Shown here: positions 31,515 through 39,985 of the stretch, piece by piece
Position numbering within the stretch: the first letter of the stretch is position 1
How the letters are laid out: the number at the start of each line of letters is the position of its first letter
DNA from: Palsa-504 sp963767565
GTDB taxonomy: Bacteria > Actinomycetota > Actinomycetes > Streptosporangiales > Streptosporangiaceae
Length of the DNA: 64,000 nt
Reading direction: 5' to 3'
Assembly (NCBI GenBank): GCA_963767565.1
Contig: CAVYEG010000015.1
Span: 1 to 64,000, forward strand
The notes under the pieces: model-generated
What the model was told of the DNA's origin: nothing
Seen by the model: only the letters and a program-made list of their open reading frames with translations
Databases searched by the model: none
Program-made: the position numbers and the translations under genes

Positions 31515-32543
31515 ATGACTTCAGTGCCAGATCGCGCGCGGGTCCGGCTCACCGGCATCTCCTCCCGCGCCTATGAGCATCCCGCGGACCGTTCGGCGCT
31601 GGTCGCGCTGCGCAAGCTGACCGGGTTCGACACGCTGCTGCGCAGGCTGTTCGGCCTGTTCAACGAGCGGGCCTTCCGGCTGACGTACCTGGCCAGCGCC
31701 GTCCGGGCCTCCGAGCGGCAGTTCCCGCACATCTACGAGCTGGTCAGGGACGGCTCCTACGTCCTGGACCTGCCCGACGTGCCCGAGTGCTACGTCTCCC
31801 AGGACCCGCTGGTGAACGCGATGGCGCTCGGCCGGGACAAGCCGTTCATCGTGATCACCACCGGCATGGTCAACCTGTATGACCCGGAAGAGCTGCGCTG
31901 GGTGGTCGGGCACGAGCTGGGCCATATCCTGTCCGGGCACGCGGTGTACCGCACCATGCTGCTGATCCTGCTCCGGTGGGCGTCGCGGGCCGCGTTCCTG
32001 CCGATCGCCCTCGCCCTCACCGCCATTGTCTGGGGCCTGGAGGAGTGGTTCCGCAAGTCGGAGCTGTCCTGCGACCGGGCCGGGCTGCTGGCCGGGCAGG
32101 ACGTGGACGCGGCCCGGCGGGCGCTGATGAAGCTGGCCGGCGGCGCGCAGCTGTCCGAGCTCAACCCGGACGCGTTCCGCGAGCAGGCCCACGAGTACGA
32201 CGCGGTGCCCGACCTGCGGGACAGCATCCTGAAGATCATGCAGCTGCAGGGCAATACCCACCCGTTCGCGGTGGTCCGGTTCGCCGAGCTCGACTACTGG
32301 GCCACGCACGGCGAGTACGAGCGGATCCTGGGTGGCGACTACCCGCGCCGGGACACCGACAGCAGCGCCTCGGTCGGCGACGAGGTCAGGAACGCCGCCA
32401 AGGCGTACCAGGACTCGTGGAGCCGGTCGCAGGATCCGCTGATCGGGATCTTCCGTGGCGTGGCGGAGAGCGCGGCCCGGGCGGGCGGCGGCCTGTTCGA
32501 CCGGCTCGGCAACCGCGGCAACAGCGGGGACGAGGACAACTAG
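31515..32543 (+). CDS. M48 family membrane-associated metallopeptidase
   Basis: The 342-residue protein has the zinc motif HELGH near residue 137, with the third ligand Glu in SELSCDRAGLL near 188. The N-terminal region FDTLLRRLFGLFNERAFRLTYL is the usual start of this actinobacterial subgroup (given by its parts), and LLILLRWASRAAFLPIALAL is a hydrophobic stretch between the motifs. It is related to HtpX/Oma1-type quality-control proteases. A TACGAT box stands 7 bases before the ATG, so the message may be leaderless. It is the only plus-strand gene in this core region. Confidence 0.88.
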   Translation: MTSVPDRARVRLTGISSRAYEHPADRSALVALRKLTGFDTLLRRLFGLFNERAFRLTYLASAVRASERQFPHIYELVRDGSYVLDLPDVPECYVSQDPLVNAMALGRDKPFIVITTGMVNLYDPEELRWVVGHELGHILSGHAVYRTMLLILLRWASRAAFLPIALALTAIVWGLEEWFRKSELSCDRAGLLAGQDVDAARRALMKLAGGAQLSELNPDAFREQAHEYDAVPDLRDSILKIMQLQGNTHPFAVVRFAELDYWATHGEYERILGGDYPRRDTDSSASVGDEVRNAAKAYQDSWSRSQDPLIGIFRGVAESAARAGGGLFDRLGNRGNSGDEDN

Positions 32544-32598
32544 CTGCTGCTGGCCGCCCGGCCCGGCTTTCGCGCCGGTCCGGGCGGACCGGGGCCTT

Positions 32599-33843
32599 TC
32601 ATGATCGCGGGCAGTTCGGACCAAATAGCGACCCGAACTGCCCGCGATCATGGTCCCGGGGCTTTAAGAGGATGACCAGGTCGTCGCGGTGGACGACTTC
32701 GCGCTCGTATTCCGGGCCCAGCTTGCTGGCCAGCCAGCGGGTGGAGCGGCCCATCAGGCCGGGGAGCTCGGATGCGTCGTAGTTGACCAGGCCGCGCGCG
32801 ACCACGATGCCATTCTCGTCGCGCAGGTTCACCGGGTCGCCGGCGTCGAAGGTGCCCTCCACGCCGGTGATGCCGGCCGGCAGCAGGCTGGCGTGCCGGG
32901 TTACCACGGCTTCCACCGCGCCCTGGTCCAGGTTCAGGCTGCCGCGGGCCACCGCGGCGTGCTTCAGCCACAGCAGCCTGGTGGCAGGCCGTCGGCCGTT
33001 CGGCGCGAAGTAGGTGCCGACCGCCTCGCCGGCCAGCGCGGCCGGGGCGCTGGCCGCATCGGCCACCACGGTCGGGATGCCGGCCGCGGACGCGATCATC
33101 GCGGCTTCCACCTTGGTGGCCATGCCGCCGATGCCCGGTGCGCCGCCGCGGCTTTCCAGTCCGCCTTCGCTGCCCGGCCTGCCCTGGCTGCCCTGGCCAG
33201 CCTTAAGGCCGCGGCCGAGCGTGATGCCCGCCAGGTCGGCCTGGCCGCGGACCTCGGAGATCCGCTGCGCCTGGCCGCGGCGTGGGTCACCGTCGTACAG
33301 GCCGTCCACGTCGGAAAGCAGGATGAGCGCGCGGGCCCGGGTCACGTGCGCGACCAGCGCGGCCAGCCGGTCGTTGTCGCCGAACCTGATCTCCTCGGTG
33401 GCCACGGTGTCGTTCTCGTTGACCACCGGCAGCACGCCCAGTTCCAGCAGCCGGTCCAGGGTCCGCTGGGCGTTGCGGTAGTGGGTGCGGCGCATCAGGT
33501 CGTCCGCGGACAGCAGCACCTGCCCGGTGGGGAAGGCGTGCTCGGCGAACGCCGCGGTATAGCGGGCCATGAGCAGGCCCTGGCCCACGCTGGCCGCGGC
33601 CTGCTGGGTGGCCAGGTCGCTAGGACGGCGGGTCAGGCCCAGCGGGACCAGGCCGGACACGATCGCCCCGGAAGAGACCAGCACGACCTGCGTGCCCGCG
33701 GTCCGGCGCCCGGCCAGAGCCGCGGCCAGGGCGGTGATCCTCTCGCCGTCAACCTCGCCGGCCGGCGTGGTCAGCGACGAGGAGCCGACCTTGACCACGA
33801 TCCGGGCCGCCGCGGCGATGTCCGGCCGCGGACTGGCGGTCAC
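32599..33843 (-). CDS. proB: Glutamate 5-kinase
   Basis: This is the first enzyme of proline synthesis and phosphorylates glutamate. The amino-acid-kinase domain opens with IVVKVGSSSLT, and VLVSSGAIVSG, NENDTVATEEIRFGDNDRLAALVA (parts) and LLSDVDGLY follow; a PUA domain ends the protein. At 414 residues it is longer than usual. About 25 extra Gly/Ser/Arg-rich residues sit at about 208-234, before GGMATKVEAA. About 20 residues after the normal PUA end (DDLVILL) are read from a palindromic element at 32601-32651. The GTG start overlaps the obgE stop as GTGA. Confidence 0.93.
   Translation of the reverse strand: MTASPRPDIAAAARIVVKVGSSSLTTPAGEVDGERITALAAALAGRRTAGTQVVLVSSGAIVSGLVPLGLTRRPSDLATQQAAASVGQGLLMARYTAAFAEHAFPTGQVLLSADDLMRRTHYRNAQRTLDRLLELGVLPVVNENDTVATEEIRFGDNDRLAALVAHVTRARALILLSDVDGLYDGDPRRGQAQRISEVRGQADLAGITLGRGLKAGQGSQGRPGSEGGLESRGGAPGIGGMATKVEAAMIASAAGIPTVVADAASAPAALAGEAVGTYFAPNGRRPATRLLWLKHAAVARGSLNLDQGAVEAVVTRHASLLPAGITGVEGTFDAGDPVNLRDENGIVVARGLVNYDASELPGLMGRSTRWLASKLGPEYEREVVHRDDLVILLKPRDHDRGQFGSLFGPNCPRS
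32601..32651. terminator. 19-bp perfect hairpin between convergent genes
   Basis: ATGATCGCGGGCAGTTCGG and its exact reverse complement surround a 13-base loop. It lies between the ends of the M48 peptidase gene and proB and overlaps the last codons of proB. The bases TTTC on the plus-strand side and the shared TTTCATGATC with the element at 51184-51240 suggest a dispersed palindromic repeat that also serves as a terminator. Confidence 0.65.
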
Positions 33844-35234
33844 GGTGACAGCCTCGGGTCGCTTCCTCGCGGGCCGTGGTGCGGCCGGCCTCGCGGCCTG
33901 GACCCGCTGCTCATCGGGGTGGCCGGATCCCAGTCGAAGACGACGGCGTTGTCCGGATCGCCGATCAGGACCTCTGCGCCCGGCTCGGCGCCCGCCTCGG
34001 CCAGCGCCTCCTCCACTCCCAGCCGGGCCAGCCGGTCGGCCAGGTAGCCGACCGCCTCGTCGTTGCTGAAGTCGGTCTGCTGGACCCAGCGCCGCGGCTT
34101 CTCGCCCCGGATGAGGAAGCTGTCGCCCAGCCGGATCACCTCGAAGCCCGGCTCGTCGGCGGCCTGCACCGCGATCTTGACCCGGACCCGCTCGGCGGGC
34201 ACTTCGGCCGGGCGGGCGGCCCGGTCGGCGGCGACCAGCGCGGCCATGGCGAAACCCAGCGGGCGCAGTCCCTCGCCGGTGGCGGCGGAGATCTCCAGGA
34301 CCTGGTAGCCGCGCTTTTCCAGCGTGGGCCGCACCTCAGCGGCGCGTTCGCGGGCGGCCGGGACGTCGATCTTGTTCAACGCGACCAGCCGCGGCCTGCT
34401 GACCAGATCCACGCCGGTCGCGTCGCCGTAGGCGGTCAGCTCGTACTCGATGGCGTCCAGGTCGGCGAGAGGGCTGCGGCCAGGTTCCTCGGTGACGCAG
34501 TCGAGCACGTGGACCAGGATGGAGCAGCGCTCCACGTGACGCAGGAAGTCGTGGCCCAGGCCCTTGCCCTTACTGGCGCCCGGGATCAGGCCCGGTACGT
34601 CCGCCACCACGAACTGCACGTCGCCCGCCTCGACGACGCCCAGGTTCGGGATCAGGGTCGTGAACGGGTAGTTGGCGATCTTCGGCCGGGCCGCGGACAT
34701 GGCCGCGATGATGGAGGACTTGCCGGCGTTGGGGAAGCCGACCAGGCCCACGTCGGCCACGGTCTTCAGCTCGAGGATCAGGTCATGCTGCTCCCCCGGC
34801 TCGCCCTTGAGCGCGAACCCGGGCGCCTTGCGGCGCGGCGAGGCCAGCGCGGCGTTACCCAGGCCGCCCCGGCCGCCGGCCGCGGCCACGAACCTGGTGC
34901 CGGTGCCGAGCAGGTCGGCGAGCACCTCGCCGTCCGCGGTCTTGACCTCCGTGCCGTTCGGCACGGGGATGATCAGGTCGGCGCCATTGGCGCCGGTGCG
35001 GTTCGATCCCTCACCCTGGCGGCCGTTCCCGGCGCGCCGCACCGGCTTGCGATGGAAGTCGAGCAGGGTGGCCGAGCTGGCGTCCACCTCGAGGATCACG
35101 TCGCCGCCCCGGCCGCCGTTGCCCCCGTCCGGTCCGCCCAGCGGCTTGAATTTCTCCCGGTGAATCGAGGCGCAGCCGTTTCCGCCATGGCCAGCCTGCA
35201 CCCGCAGCGTGACCCGGTCGGCGAACTCCGCCAC
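33840..35234 (-). CDS. obgE: Obg family GTPase
   Basis: Obg is an essential ribosome-assembly and stress GTPase. The glycine-rich Obg domain is first (VQAGHGGNGCASIHREKF, then GGPDGGNGGRGGDV), then the G domain with GFPNAGKSS (P-loop, about residue 170), NYPFTTLIPNLG (switch I), DVPGLIPGA (G3) and NKID (G4), and a C-terminal OCT domain (about 340-430). I chose GTG at 35234, which begins AEFADRVTL as in homologues and has GGAGAGG 6 bases upstream; a longer form would start at 35258. proB follows with a GTGA overlap. Confidence 0.96.
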   Translation of the reverse strand: MAEFADRVTLRVQAGHGGNGCASIHREKFKPLGGPDGGNGGRGGDVILEVDASSATLLDFHRKPVRRAGNGRQGEGSNRTGANGADLIIPVPNGTEVKTADGEVLADLLGTGTRFVAAAGGRGGLGNAALASPRRKAPGFALKGEPGEQHDLILELKTVADVGLVGFPNAGKSSIIAAMSAARPKIANYPFTTLIPNLGVVEAGDVQFVVADVPGLIPGASKGKGLGHDFLRHVERCSILVHVLDCVTEEPGRSPLADLDAIEYELTAYGDATGVDLVSRPRLVALNKIDVPAARERAAEVRPTLEKRGYQVLEISAATGEGLRPLGFAMAALVAADRAARPAEVPAERVRVKIAVQAADEPGFEVIRLGDSFLIRGEKPRRWVQQTDFSNDEAVGYLADRLARLGVEEALAEAGAEPGAEVLIGDPDNAVVFDWDPATPMSSGSRPRGRPHHGPRGSDPRLSP

Positions 35235-35262
35235 GATAACCCTCTCCGTTTGATGCATAACA

Positions 35263-35291
35263 AAGGCGGGCCAGGTACCCCGGCCCGCCTT
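35263..35291 (-). terminator. 10-bp hairpin between rpmA and obgE
   Basis: AAGGCGGGCC and its exact reverse complement GGCCCGCCTT flank a 9-base loop, about 28 bases after the rpmA stop. It could partly terminate the ribosomal-protein message before obgE, or mark a processed 3' end. Confidence 0.6.
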
Positions 35292-35318
35292 CTGGTCGTA
35301 AGGTGCTGTCCGGCGGAC

Positions 35319-35591
35319 CTACGCCGGAGGCTCGGCAGGCTCGCCCGGGACGATGCTCACGGCCCGGCGGCCGTGGAACGTGCCGAACGACACCTTCCCG
35401 GCGACCAGCGCGAACAGCGTGTCGTCGCCGCCGCGGCCGACCCCCTGGCCGGGGTGGAAGTGCGTGCCGCGCTGGCGGACGATGATCTCGCCCGCGTTGA
35501 CCAGCTGGCCGCCGTAACGCTTGACGCCGAGCCGCTGGGCCTTGGAGTCGCGGCCGTTGCGGCTGGATGACGCGCCCTTCTTGTGTGCCAT
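35319..35591 (-). CDS. rpmA: 50S ribosomal protein L27
   Basis: The 90-residue protein begins AHKKGASSSRNGRDS and has RLGVKRYGGQ and GEIIVRQRGTHFHPG, the standard L27 sequence. The N-terminal tail reaches the peptidyl-transferase centre. The C-terminal SIVPGEPAEPPA is slightly longer than in E. coli. It lies one base after rplU, as usual. Confidence 0.97.
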   Translation of the reverse strand: MAHKKGASSSRNGRDSKAQRLGVKRYGGQLVNAGEIIVRQRGTHFHPGQGVGRGGDDTLFALVAGKVSFGTFHGRRAVSIVPGEPAEPPA

Positions 35592-35592
35592 C

Positions 35593-36012
35593 TCAGGCCT
35601 CCTCCGCCTTGGCCTTGGACGCGGCCCGGGCCCGACCCTTAGTGTCGCTGCCCTTGGCCTCGCTGCCCTTGGCCTCGCTGCCCTTGGTCTCGGTGCCCTT
35701 GGTCTCGGTGCCGATGCCGGTGATCCGCACCTGCGTGTACTTCTGCCGGTGGCCGAGACGGCGCCGGTAGCCGGACTTGTTCTTGTACTGGATCATGTTG
35801 ATCTTGGGACCGGCCGCGTCACCGACGATGTCCGCCGTGACCTGGTAGCGGCCGACCTCGGCCGGGTCGCTGATCACCCGGTCGCCGTCCACCACCAGCA
35901 GGGCCGTCAGCGTGATGCTTTCACCGGCCTGACCGGCAAGCTTGTCGACGGTGACAACGTCGTCTAGCGCGACCTTTTCCTGCCTGCCGCCACAGCGCAC
36001 AATCGCGTACAC
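35593..36012 (-). CDS. rplU: 50S ribosomal protein L21 with repeat-containing C-terminal tail
   Basis: Residues 1-103 are a normal L21 (YAIVRCGGRQEKV near the start, YKNKSGYRRRLGHRQKYT near the end). I chose the GTG at 36012, where homologues begin; upstream in-frame sequence does not look like protein. After the normal end the protein continues about 35 residues with five pentapeptide units of the form GTETK/GSEAK and a basic-acidic tail, encoded by a 15-bp tandem repeat (about 35640-35718). L21 is at the subunit surface, so such a tail could be tolerated or contact a partner. Confidence 0.95.
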   Translation of the reverse strand: MYAIVRCGGRQEKVALDDVVTVDKLAGQAGESITLTALLVVDGDRVISDPAEVGRYQVTADIVGDAAGPKINMIQYKNKSGYRRRLGHRQKYTQVRITGIGTETKGTETKGSEAKGSEAKGSDTKGRARAASKAKAEEA

Positions 36013-36189
36013 CCGAGAACTCTCTTTCGTTGCGCTTACCTTGCGTGCCCCGGCACGCCGGTGGACAGCACGGCGGCTCGCATGCACCAGGGGGGCCCGC
36101 GCAGCGGGCAACTCCCGACCGCCAAGGCTACCAGACATGCGCGGTTCTACGAACTCGGCTTCGCCCGCTCCGGCTCGAAGCCTGGTCGA

Positions 36190-36222
36190 CGCCCGGCCCG
36201 GCTCTCTTGGACCGGCCGGGCG
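36190..36222 (-). terminator. 9-bp GC-rich hairpin downstream of rne
   Basis: CGCCCGGCC (36190-36198) and GGCCGGGCG (36214-36222) pair around a 15-base loop in the gap between the RNase E/G gene and rplU. No T run is present. It could separate the rne and ribosomal-protein transcripts. Confidence 0.45.
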
Positions 36223-36231
36223 ACCACACCA

Positions 36232-36277
36232 ATGGACCATCGGTGTTGCTATTACGACAGCGATGGACCATCGGTGT
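36232..36277. repeat. Two copies of a 15-bp repeat upstream of rplU
   Basis: ATGGACCATCGGTGT occurs at 36232-36246 and 36263-36277, 31 bases apart, close to three helical turns. The second copy lies in a small palindrome CGATGG-A-CCATCG. The pair stands in the rne-rplU gap and could bind a regulator of the ribosomal-protein genes. Confidence 0.5.
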
Positions 36278-36301
36278 GGTTGGGCCCGGCCAATTACCGG
36301 G

Positions 36302-38287
36302 TCAGGCGGCACCGTCCTGGGCCTGCGGGGGCTCGGGCGGCGCCGCTGAAGGTGCGACGGGGGCCTCCGGTGCGGATGGTGCTTGTGAGGTCGCTGGTGC
36401 GGATGCCGTGGCTGGCGCTGCATCAGTCGCGGCTGCGGCGGCTGCTGCAACGGGTGTGGCTGGGGGTACAGCCGCGGGTACGGTGGCTGCGGATCCGCCG
36501 TCGGCCGCGGATCCGGCGCCGTCGGCTGGGGCTCCGCCGTCGGCCGCGGATCCGGCGCCGTCGGCTGGGGCTCCGCCGTCGGCCGCGGATCCGGCACCGT
36601 CGGCCGCGGATCCGGCGCTGGAGGCGCTGGAGGCGGAGGATCCGGAGCGGCGGCGGCGACGGCGGCCGTTGCCGGAGCGGGCCGGGCCGGCCGGGCCGGC
36701 CGGGCCGTCGTGGCTCTCGGCGCTGGCTGCCGTCTCCGTGACGTCCTGGCTGTCTGCCGCGACCGCCTGCTGGGCCTGACCGTCGTGGCGCGCGCGGGCG
36801 GCGACCGTGGCCGGGGTGGCGGGCCCGCCGGAACCGCGCGAGCCGTTACCGCCGTTGCCGCCGTTTCCTCCGTTGCCGGAGCCGCGGGGGTGCACGTGAT
36901 GGGAGGCGTGCGCATCGGACTCGGGGTCGAACGTGATGATCGCGCCCCGGCCGTTGCAGCACTCGCAGGGCACCGAGAAGGCCTCGAGCAGACCCGCGCC
37001 CACCCGCTTCCTGGTCATCTGGACCAGGCCCAGCGAGGTCACCTCGGCCACCTGATGCTTGGTCCGGTCCCGGGCCAGGCATTCAAGCAGCCTGCGGAGC
37101 ACCAGATCCCGGTTGCTCTCCAGCACCATGTCGATGAAGTCGATGACCACGATGCCGCCCACGTCGCGCAGCCGGAGCTGGCGGACGATTTCCTCGGCGG
37201 CCTCGAGGTTGTTCCTGGTGACGGTCTCCTCCAGGTTGCCGCCCTGGCCGGTGAACTTGCCGGTGTTCACGTCGATGACCGTCATGGCCTCGGTCTTGTC
37301 GATGACCAGCGATCCGCCGCTGGGCAGCCAGACCTTGCGCTCCAGGGCCTTGGCCAGCTGCTCGTCGATGCGGTAGGCGGCGAACGCGTCCCCGTCGCCC
37401 TCCCAGCGGGTGAGCCGCTCGGCCAGGTGCGGGGCGACGTACTTGACGTACTCGTCCACCACGTCCCAGGCCTCGTCGCCGGACACGACCAGCGTGGCGA
37501 AGTCCTCGTTGAACACGTCCCTGATGACCCGGATGGTCAGGTCGGGCTCGCTGTACAGCAGCGCGGGCGCGCTGGCCGTCTTGGCCTTCTTCTCGATCGC
37601 CTCCCACTGGGCGGCGAGCCGGGACACGTCGCGGGCCAGCTCTTCCTCGGCCGCGCCCTCGGCGGCGGTGCGGACGATGACGCCGCCATCTTCCGGCATG
37701 ACCTTCTTCAGGATCTGCTTGAGCCGGTTCCGCTCGGTGTCGGGCAGCTTGCGGCTGATACCGGTCATGGACGCGCCGGGCACGTAGACCAGGTACCGGC
37801 CGGGCAGGCTGATCTGGCTGGTCAGGCGGGCGCCCTTGTGCCCGACCGGATCCTTGGTGACCTGCACGATGACCGACTGGCCCGCCTTGAGGGCCGACTC
37901 GATCCGCTTGGGCTGACCCTCCAGGCCGCTGACGTCGAAGTTGACCTCGCCGGCGTACAGGACCGCGTTACGGCCCTTGCCGACGTCGACGAAGGCCGCC
38001 TCCATCGAGGGCAGGACGTTCTGCACCTTGCCCAGGTAGACGTTGCCGACGTAGGACTGGTGGCTGGAGCGGTTCACGTAGTGCTCGACGAGCACCCCGT
38101 CCTCGAGCACCGCGATCTGGGTGCGGTCCTTGCGCTGGCGGACCACCATGGTCCGCTCGACCGACTCGCGGCGGGCCAGGAATTCCGACTCGGTGATGAC
38201 CGGCGGCCGGCGGCGCCCGGTCTCCCGGCCCTCGCGGCGCCGCTGCTTCTTGGCCTCGAGCCTGGTCGAGCCCTTGACCGACCGCAC
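36302..38287 (-). CDS. rne: Ribonuclease E/G family protein (catalytic part)
   Basis: This endoribonuclease processes rRNA and degrades mRNA. The S1 domain contains QSYVGNVYLGKVQNVLPSMEAAFVDVG (given by its ends) near residue 78. The DNase I-like subdomain has DVNTGKFTG near 345 and IDFIDM near 380, which carry the two catalytic Asp. CECCNGRG near 440 is the zinc-link motif. The last 200 residues are low-complexity Ala/Gly/Pro with a 39-bp repeat in the DNA (36495-36596). The GTG at 38287 has no ribosome site; a disordered N-terminal part follows in another frame upstream, so the gene is probably frameshifted. Confidence 0.93.
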   Translation of the reverse strand: MRSVKGSTRLEAKKQRRREGRETGRRRPPVITESEFLARRESVERTMVVRQRKDRTQIAVLEDGVLVEHYVNRSSHQSYVGNVYLGKVQNVLPSMEAAFVDVGKGRNAVLYAGEVNFDVSGLEGQPKRIESALKAGQSVIVQVTKDPVGHKGARLTSQISLPGRYLVYVPGASMTGISRKLPDTERNRLKQILKKVMPEDGGVIVRTAAEGAAEEELARDVSRLAAQWEAIEKKAKTASAPALLYSEPDLTIRVIRDVFNEDFATLVVSGDEAWDVVDEYVKYVAPHLAERLTRWEGDGDAFAAYRIDEQLAKALERKVWLPSGGSLVIDKTEAMTVIDVNTGKFTGQGGNLEETVTRNNLEAAEEIVRQLRLRDVGGIVVIDFIDMVLESNRDLVLRRLLECLARDRTKHQVAEVTSLGLVQMTRKRVGAGLLEAFSVPCECCNGRGAIITFDPESDAHASHHVHPRGSGNGGNGGNGGNGSRGSGGPATPATVAARARHDGQAQQAVAADSQDVTETAASAESHDGPAGPAGPARSGNGRRRRRRSGSSASSASSAGSAADGAGSAADGGAPADGAGSAADGGAPADGAGSAADGGSAATVPAAVPPATPVAAAAAAATDAAPATASAPATSQAPSAPEAPVAPSAAPPEPPQAQDGAA

Positions 38288-38289
38288 GT

Positions 38290-38985
38290 CGTCGGGGCCG
38301 GCTGGCCGGCTGCGCCGGCGGGGGCGTTCGGCTCGCGGACGTGCACCACGGTGTCCGGCGGGTCGTCGGAGCCTGGCTCCGAGGAGGCCGCGCCATCGGC
38401 CGACCCGCGGCGGCGCTTGCGGCGGCGCCGGCGCGGGCCGGTGCCGGTGGCGTCGCCGTCATCCCCGCCGTCGTCCTCGGCCTCGGCCTCGGACTCGGCG
38501 GATCCGTCGGGCTCGGCGGCCTGCTGCCCGGCCGGCGCGTCGTCGGCCTCCCGGGCCGGGGCGGCCCGGCGGCTGCGGCTCCGGGAGGTCGATCCCTGGG
38601 CGCGCGGGCTTTCCGGCTGACCGCCGCTGTCGGCCTGCGCGTCCTGGTCCTGGGCGGCGTCGCCATCGGCCTCGGCGGCGTCCTGATCACCGGTGCGGGC
38701 CCGGCTGCGGCTCGGCCGGCGCCGGCGCGTGCGGCGCGGGCCGGTACCGTCGTCATCGCCGCCGGCCTCGCCGGGCGGCTCGGTACCGCCCGGCGAACTG
38801 GCCGATCTCGGCGTCTCCGGCTGGCTGGCCGGCTCCGTCCGGACCGCAGGCGGCTGGAACAGCACCTGGGGCGGCTGGAACACGGCTGCCGGCACGCTAG
38901 GCGGACTTGAGCTCAGCTCTCCGGCGCCACGCCCGCCCGCGGCGTTGTCATGTGATTCTCTGTCGTACAGCTCGCTCTCGAGCAT
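38290..38985 (-). pseudogene. Disordered N-terminal part of the RNase E/G gene, out of frame with the catalytic part
   Basis: From ATG 38985 (GGAG about 10 bases upstream) the frame encodes an Ala/Glu/Arg-rich region with basic clusters (PRRTRRRRPSRSR; RRRRRKRRRG) and then DTVVHVREP, which in homologues precedes the segment GSTRLEAKKQRRREGR that opens the catalytic frame. Restoring one base near the run of five G at 38320-38324 would join the two frames. This is either a true indel in the spacer, a base-calling error, or evidence that translation restarts at 38287. Confidence 0.7.
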
Positions 38986-39102
38986 TCGGTCTATCTCCAG
39001 TCAGGCTCCCGGGCGCGCGAGTACGCGGCGCTCCGCCTAGCGGCGGCGCACCGCGACACGCCCGCGCACCGCGCGGGAGCACATTGTCAACGTAGGCCCG
39101 GA

Positions 39103-39124
39103 CGGTGCCGCGATCGCGGCACCG
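39103..39124. promoter_or_regulatory. 22-bp perfect palindrome upstream of rne
   Basis: CGGTGCCGCGA and its exact reverse complement meet without a spacer, about 118 bases before the rne start codon and 90 bases beyond the DUF2344 gene end. With no loop it would bind a dimer better than it would fold as RNA. Confidence 0.5.
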
Positions 39125-39213
39125 GGCTCGCGCGGTGATCGCGTGAGCCCGAGGGGTCCGAGCCTGCCTGCTTGTCTTCACGTCGTGGCTCCCCTGCACC
39201 ACAGCAAACGCTG

Positions 39214-39984
39214 TCATGACGCGCTCGCCCCGGCCAGCAGGGCCAGCGACCCCTGCGCCAGCCGGGTGGTCATGGGCGGCGAGGACGGGACGAGGCCGTG
39301 CCGCTCGCGGAGGGCGGTCAGCACGTCTTCGGGCCGCACAGCGGGAGCCGTATGCAGAACAACCATTCGAAGAATGGCACAATCTTCGAGACCTGTCACG
39401 GCGGCGCGCTGGCCGCCATCAGGACCGGCGGTGGTCGGGTCCCCGCTGAGGACGTGGAGCTCAACCACCGCGGCCCGGGCATCCAGGATCCGGACGCCCT
39501 TGCGTTCGATGCGGCGCTCCACGGGCGCCGCATCCAGGGCGAGGAAACCGGCGACGGCCCGCTGGGCCACGGCCGGCGTCACGCCCGGCAAAACTACCCG
39601 CCACTGCGATGCTTCCAGGCGGCCGAAAGCGGCGCTGTCCGCCTTCAGGCCCTCAGCATGCTCGGTGACGTCGATCACATCTATCCCATCAGGCAACGCC
39701 GCGTTCAGCCGCTCGCGTACGTGCGTCGCGGCCGCACGGGAAGTCAGTGCCAGGCTCAGGTACTCCGCTTCGCTCGCCACGCCGGTCGGGGCACCGCCCG
39801 CGTAGGAGATCTTCGGATGCGGCGTGAACCCGGCAGAGTAGGCGATCGGCAGCCCGGCTTTGCGCACTCCCCGCTCGAAGACGCGAGCCACGTCCCTGTG
39901 GCTGGCAAAACGCATCTTTCCGCGCTTAGCATACCGGACCACCAGATGCTGCACCGCAGGCACCTGGGCTGCCGGTTCTGCCAC
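39214..39984 (-). CDS. TIGR03936/DUF2344 family protein (radical SAM-linked)
   Basis: The 256-residue protein begins with VRYAKRGKMRFASHRDVARVFERG, given by parts KMRFASHRD and ERGVRKAGLPIAYSAGF, then HPKISYAGGAPTGVASEAEY. These are the conserved start of the DUF2344 family, always found beside or fused to the TIGR03960 radical SAM protein. The GTG at 39984 has GGAGG 5 bases upstream and follows the partner's stop by one base. The pair is thought to modify RNA or protein, but the reaction is not established. Confidence 0.9.
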   Translation of the reverse strand: MAEPAAQVPAVQHLVVRYAKRGKMRFASHRDVARVFERGVRKAGLPIAYSAGFTPHPKISYAGGAPTGVASEAEYLSLALTSRAAATHVRERLNAALPDGIDVIDVTEHAEGLKADSAAFGRLEASQWRVVLPGVTPAVAQRAVAGFLALDAAPVERRIERKGVRILDARAAVVELHVLSGDPTTAGPDGGQRAAVTGLEDCAILRMVVLHTAPAVRPEDVLTALRERHGLVPSSPPMTTRLAQGSLALLAGASAS

Positions 39985-39985
39985 G

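Noticed and set aside
33876..35570. Long plus-strand ORF of 564 codons
   Set aside because: It is antisense to obgE and rpmA and has no family features.
35593..36915. rplU reading frame extended to 440 codons
   Set aside because: The sequence upstream of 36012 is Pro/Arg-rich antisense-like text over the rne end, and L21 homologues begin at the GTG.
36710..38620. Long plus-strand ORF of 636 codons
   Set aside because: It is antisense to the RNase E/G gene; no domain is seen.
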